DNA of 10,066 nt, from positions 1-10,066 of the forward strand of contig JBCDEF010000099.1 of assembly GCA_039179915.1 (NCBI GenBank), written 5' to 3'. The stretch is from JANQQZ01 sp039179915. GTDB taxonomy: Bacteria > Planctomycetota > Phycisphaerae > Phycisphaerales > UBA1924. The number at the start of each line of letters is the position of its first letter. Position 1 is the first letter of the stretch. Below, one piece after another: positions 7,332 through 10,066 of the stretch. The translations under genes and the position numbers were made by a program. The notes beneath the pieces were generated by a model that did no database searches, had not been told where the DNA came from, and saw nothing but the letters and a program-made list of their open reading frames with translations.

Positions 7332-8138
7332 CTAGGAAGCCCGATCGCCGCGAACGGCCGTCGATTCCGGGTCTTCTTTGCGCTCGTCGTGCGTTTTTTC
7401 GAGCAGCACGGCGTACTTCATCGCCGTCGAGACAGCGACCGACCCCGCCGCCAGCCAGCCGGGCGTGCCGTCGAGGAAGCACCGCTTGAGCACGATCTGC
7501 TTGATCATCGCCATCGGCGGCCGGGTGACCAGCTTGCCGACCGAGCCCCGCTGGCCCTCGGCGTGCATCGAGCCGGCCATCGTCCGGGCGTGGCGGGCCT
7601 GCTTTTCGAGGAAGACGGCGAAGCCCCGGTCGATCGAGTCGTGCCGCAGGTCGCCGGCCAGCCGCGCGATCCGCCGGGCTTCACCGATCGGCGCAAGGTG
7701 GTCATGCGGGTCGAGCCCGATCCAGTGGAACAGCCCCCGCCGGACCAGCCGCAGCCGCCATTCGGGCTGCCAGGCGTGGTTCAGCGGCCGGCCGCGGTAG
7801 AAGACCTTTCGGTTGACCAGGAAGCCGTCGCGCTCGGCGGGCTCATCCAGCGCAGCCCGGATTGATTCGGCCAGCTCAGGCAGCACCGATTCGTCCGAGT
7901 CGAGCGCGAGCACCCAGTCGCCGTCGCACTCGGCCAGGGCTTTGTTCTTGGTCTTGACGAAGCCGAGCCAGTCGCTGCGGATCACCCGGGCGCCGGCGGC
8001 TTCGAGCATCGGGATCGTCTGGTCGGTGGAGCCGGAGTCAACAGCCACGATCTCGTCGGCGAGCCCGGCGACGGAATCGAGCGTGCGGCCGATCGTCTCG
8101 GCGTTGTTCTTGCAGACGATGGCGACCGAGAGCCTCAC
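7332..8138 (-). CDS. Family-2 glycosyltransferase, WaaE/KdtX-type lipopolysaccharide core
   Basis: A 268-residue inverting GT-A transferase that moves a sugar from a nucleotide-sugar donor, probably glucose onto the inner core, on the cytoplasmic face of the inner membrane. The start reads MRLSVAIVCKNN, matching the SVxIxxKNE opening of this family. It is followed by VAVDSGSTDQT (nucleotide-binding, 32-41), SDWLGFVKTKNKAL (55-68) and the metal-binding motif LALDSDES (78-84, DxD at 80-82). The end, EKQARHARTMA and then RCFLDGTPGWLAAG with KYAVLLEK, matches the amphipathic C-terminal part of WaaE-like proteins. GTG at 8138-8136 is chosen because it begins exactly at the first beta strand. The open frame runs on to 8906, but that extension is antisense to the kinase gene and is not family-like. 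A GGAGG at 8158-8154 lies 15 nt upstream, rather far for a ribosome-binding site. The stop is TAG at 7334-7332. Confidence 0.87.
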   Translation of the reverse strand: MRLSVAIVCKNNAETIGRTLDSVAGLADEIVAVDSGSTDQTIPMLEAAGARVIRSDWLGFVKTKNKALAECDGDWVLALDSDESVLPELAESIRAALDEPAERDGFLVNRKVFYRGRPLNHAWQPEWRLRLVRRGLFHWIGLDPHDHLAPIGEARRIARLAGDLRHDSIDRGFAVFLEKQARHARTMAGSMHAEGQRGSVGKLVTRPPMAMIKQIVLKRCFLDGTPGWLAAGSVAVSTAMKYAVLLEKTHDERKEDPESTAVRGDRAS

Positions 8139-8162
8139 GGCGTCAGGGTATAGCCTCCGCCC
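8139..8162. promoter_or_regulatory. 24-bp divergent start region with a shared TATA
   Basis: Only 24 bp separate the GTG of the glycosyltransferase from the ATG of the kinase-like gene. The gap contains the self-complementary TATA at 8149-8152, reading TATAGC on the plus strand and TATACC on the minus strand. Used as a -10 element it would place transcription starts close to both start codons, giving leaderless or nearly leaderless messages. No -35 match is seen at the expected places. If the real promoters lie further away, the leaders would overlap the opposite coding region. Confidence 0.3.
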
Positions 8163-8954
8163 ATGGCGGACCGGGTGCGCATCCTGCGGGTCGGCGAGGG
8201 CGAGAGCCCGAGCGCATGGGGCGAGGCGCTCGGCGGCCGGTCCTGGGAAGCCGGCGACCGGATCAAGCACGACGGCCCGCGGTCGGTCTGGCACGCGACG
8301 GTGCTCGGCTCGGCCGTCTCGGTCAAGGTCCGGCCCGCGTCGGGCCTGCGGGTACGGCTGCGGCTGACCGAGTTCGGCCGATCGGTCCGCGCGGCGAAGC
8401 GGCTGGCGCGGAACGGGGTCGAGACCGCACCGGTCTTTGCCCACGCGGTGGTGGGGGGCGACGAAGTACTGGTCAACGCCTGGCTCGAGGGCCCGACGCT
8501 TCTGGCGGTGCTCGCCGAGGCGAGTGAGGACGAGAAGCCGCCGCTGGTCCGGGCCGCGGGCTCGCTGATCGGTCGGCAGCTCAAAGCCGTGCTGTTCAAC
8601 CGCGACCACAAGCCCTCGAACATCATCGTGGTCGACCGCGCGAGCGCGGCGCTGGCGCTGGTCGACGTCGGGGGCGTGCGGCGGATCGCGTTCGCGACTT
8701 CGACAACCTGGATCCGACTGGCCACGCGGATGTGCGCCGCGGTCTGCACCGAGCCGATGGGCGTGGGCCACCCGCTCGGCGAGGAGCACCGGCGCGTGCT
8801 TGTTGAGACCGTTGCGCTCGGCACGGCCTCGGGCTGGAGCGGGATCACGGCGACAGAGCTCCGCGACAAGCTCTGGACCGAGCTCGATCGGACGATCGCC
8901 GCCCACGGCGACGCGGTACCCAAGATCAACCCACTCGGCCCCCGGGACCCGTAG
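8163..8954 (+). CDS. WaaP/Kdo-kinase-like lipopolysaccharide core kinase family protein
   Basis: A 263-residue protein with a compact protein-kinase-like fold of the type that phosphorylates heptose or Kdo in the lipopolysaccharide inner core (WaaP, KdkA and InaA relatives). Visible landmarks: a beta-strand lysine in AVSVKVRP (Lys55); a hinge-like strand EVLVNAWLEGPTL (101-113); the catalytic loop FNRDHKPSNIIV (145-156), equivalent to HRDLKPSNI, with catalytic Asp148 and metal-binding Asn153; and VDVGGV (167-172) in the DFG position with Asp168. The usual loop histidine is Asn146 here. The length fits the family. It starts divergently from a WaaE-like glycosyltransferase and is followed after 8 bp by a methyltransferase, which supports a role in glycan modification. 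ATG 8163 has only a weak AGGG about 14 nt upstream. Substrate (heptose, Kdo or another sugar) cannot be read from the sequence. Confidence 0.78.
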   Translation: MADRVRILRVGEGESPSAWGEALGGRSWEAGDRIKHDGPRSVWHATVLGSAVSVKVRPASGLRVRLRLTEFGRSVRAAKRLARNGVETAPVFAHAVVGGDEVLVNAWLEGPTLLAVLAEASEDEKPPLVRAAGSLIGRQLKAVLFNRDHKPSNIIVVDRASAALALVDVGGVRRIAFATSTTWIRLATRMCAAVCTEPMGVGHPLGEEHRRVLVETVALGTASGWSGITATELRDKLWTELDRTIAAHGDAVPKINPLGPRDP

Positions 8955-8962
8955 GCTCTCAC

Positions 8963-9814
8963 GTGCCGCACCGATCGAACGATCCCGAAACCCGCTTCGG
9001 CCCGGTCAGCCCCGATCGACCGGCCGAGAAGCTGCTGCTGCCGCGGCACGCCCTCTCGTTCTTCCCCGGGCCGACGTGCCCGGAGCGGCACCCGACGCGG
9101 TGGGCCTTCCCCGCGTGGCTGCGCAACGAGTCGGTCCCATGGCTGCGGACACTGGCCGAGCTCTACGACCACCCGGCGGCGTTCCCGGCCAGTATCAGCC
9201 CCGAGGCCGGGCTGCTGCTGTTCTCGCTCGTGCGCAACATCCGGCCGAGGACGGTCGTCGAGGTCGGCTCGTTCATCGGCGTCAGCGCGATCTGGATCGC
9301 CGCGGCGCTCGAGGACATCGGCGACGATCCGGCGGCTTCGGGCGACGACGCGGCCGCCCGCCCGGGCCGTCTGCACACGATCGACAATTTCGAGGACCTG
9401 CCCGAATCGGGCTACCGCACCGCCGCCGCGGGCGACAGGCAAGCCCTCGTCGAGCGGCACCTGCGGCATGCCCGGCTCGATCACCGCGTGACCATCCACG
9501 CCGGCACCAGCTGGGACGTGCTCGAGGCCGAATCCGAGACCTTCCGAGACGCCGGCGGCGTGCACCTGGCGCTGCTCGACGGCGACCACTCGGCCGAAGG
9601 TCTCCGCAAGGACGTCATCGCTGTCGAACGCTCGCTGCCGACCGGCGGCTACCTGATCGTGCACGACACGATCCCCGAGCGCTGCGGCGGGCATGTGGGC
9701 GGGCGGCACCTGCTCGAGCACATCAATTCGTTCGCCGCGGGTCTGTACGAGCAGGTCGAGCTGTATCTCGCGCCGCTGAACTACGGGCTGGGCATCTTTC
9801 GTCGCATGGGCTAA
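8963..9814 (+). CDS. Class I SAM-dependent methyltransferase (Methyltransf_24-like)
   Basis: A 283-residue protein with a Rossmann-type methyltransferase domain after about 90 residues of N-terminal extension. Motif I is VVEVGSFIGVSAIWIA (98-113, acidic Glu100 then GxxxG), binding S-adenosylmethionine. HTIDNFED (138-145) supplies the acidic residue of the second strand. LALLDGDHSAEGLRKDV (202-218) and GGYLIVHDTIPE (228-239) are the DGDH and HD motifs typical of Methyltransf_24 and related O-methyltransferases acting on sugars or small molecules. The GTG start at 8963 follows the kinase stop by 8 bp with AGG 7 nt upstream; no other plausible start precedes the domain. The run from kinase to methyltransferase to deacetylase suggests one operon, and a sugar O-methyl group is a reasonable but unproven product. 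A low-complexity insert (about 119-134, Asp/Ala-rich) lies between motif I and the next strand. Confidence 0.82.
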   Translation: MPHRSNDPETRFGPVSPDRPAEKLLLPRHALSFFPGPTCPERHPTRWAFPAWLRNESVPWLRTLAELYDHPAAFPASISPEAGLLLFSLVRNIRPRTVVEVGSFIGVSAIWIAAALEDIGDDPAASGDDAAARPGRLHTIDNFEDLPESGYRTAAAGDRQALVERHLRHARLDHRVTIHAGTSWDVLEAESETFRDAGGVHLALLDGDHSAEGLRKDVIAVERSLPTGGYLIVHDTIPERCGGHVGGRHLLEHINSFAAGLYEQVELYLAPLNYGLGIFRRMG

Positions 9815-9818
9815 GGAA
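9813..9818 (+). promoter_or_regulatory. Ribosome-binding site of the deacetylase gene
   Basis: AAGGAA overlaps the methyltransferase TAA stop (9812-9814) and lies 9 nt before ATG 9828. It is the clearest ribosome-binding site in the window and supports that start and cotranscription with the gene before it. Confidence 0.65.
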
Positions 9819-9827
9819 CACACGATC

Positions 9828-10066
9828 ATGGCCAACATCCTCGTCGTCGGCCCGCATCCGGATGACCAAGAGCTGGGCATGGGCGCGACCATCGCCAAGC
9901 TCGCCGATCAGGGTCACGATGTGCTGATCGTCGATGTGACCAACGGCGAGCCGACGCCGTTCGGCTCCGTCGAGGCCCGCGCGGAAGAGGCTGCGGCCGC
10001 GTCGGTCATCCTCGGCGGCGACGGCCCGCCCATCAACCGTCACCTGATGAGCCTGCCCAACCGGAC
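9828..10066 (+). CDS. PIG-L/LmbE-family deacetylase, cut by the window end
   Basis: The first 79 residues of a zinc-dependent N-deacetylase of the PIG-L/LmbE/BshB type, which removes acetyl groups from GlcNAc-type sugars. It starts MANILVVGPHPDDQELGMGA: the family motif HPDD is present, with zinc ligands His10 and Asp13 and the general base Asp12. It is followed by ATIAKLADQGHDVLIVDVTN, the usual second helix and strand. Gln14 replaces the common Glu in HPDDE; I recall HPDDQELG as frequent in planctomycete members, though I could not check this. The rest, including the third zinc ligand, lies beyond the window. It is 13 bp after the methyltransferase, with a good ribosome-binding site. Substrate could be a lipopolysaccharide sugar, given the neighbours, or a thiol precursor as in bacillithiol synthesis. 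Confidence 0.88.
   Translation, partial: MANILVVGPHPDDQELGMGATIAKLADQGHDVLIVDVTNGEPTPFGSVEARAEEAAAASVILGGDGPPINRHLMSLPNR

Noticed and set aside
8139..8906. N-terminal extension of the glycosyltransferase frame to 8906
   Set aside because: The extra 256 codons are antisense to the kinase gene; the family fold begins exactly at the GTG at 8138.
8135..9898. 587-codon open frame on the minus strand
   Set aside because: It lies wholly opposite the kinase and methyltransferase genes, which have clear motifs; its translation is Arg/Pro/Ala-rich without domains. It arises from third-position G/C bias.
1..10066. CRISPR array, tRNA, rRNA, insertion sequence, prophage or defence genes
   Set aside because: No spaced repeats, no tRNA-like cloverleaf, no transposase or integrase motifs seen in any credible frame.

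Overview
The window is GC-rich bacterial chromosomal DNA with strong third-position G/C bias. This bias produces many long antisense ORFs that are not genes. Gene content points to a diderm bacterium: an AsmA-like envelope protein, a WaaE-type core-oligosaccharide glycosyltransferase and a WaaP/Kdo-kinase-like protein. The very low lysine content and the HPDDQELGMG form of the PIG-L motif remind me of Planctomycetota, perhaps Phycisphaerae. That placement is from memory and no marker gene is present.

Layout. (1) 1-239 is a 95-bp perfect inverted repeat (1-95 against 145-239) around a 49-base loop. It sits at the extreme left edge and cuts into the first gene, so it looks like a fold-back chimera at a contig end. 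(2) 120-4226 (+) is a 1368-residue AsmA/TamB-like protein that has lost its N-terminus at that junction. (3) It converges, 16 bp apart, with a minus-strand pair: a DEAD-box RNA helicase (7187-5430) followed by an M42-like metallopeptidase (5433-4243). The pair is joined by a 4-nt TTGA stop/start overlap, so it is probably one translationally coupled unit. (4) 7188-7331 is a short non-coding gap holding a 12-bp bulged hairpin. (5) 8138-7332 (-) is a family-2 glycosyltransferase of the WaaE/KdtX type. (6) Starting only 24 bp away in the other direction are three plus-strand genes: a small WaaP/Kdo-kinase-like protein (8163-8954), a class I methyltransferase (8963-9814) and a PIG-L/LmbE deacetylase (9828 to the edge, truncated).

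The right third reads as a surface-glycan (lipopolysaccharide core or similar) module: transfer of a sugar, phosphorylation of a sugar, and probably methylation and N-deacetylation. The large AsmA-like protein also belongs to envelope biogenesis. The helicase/peptidase pair is housekeeping. I found no mobile element, CRISPR array, tRNA, rRNA, toxin or defence gene, and nothing I would call an undescribed system. The items most worth checking are the terminal palindrome, the shared 24-bp divergent start region, the DEVD motif II in the helicase, and the cysteine-rich peptidase.
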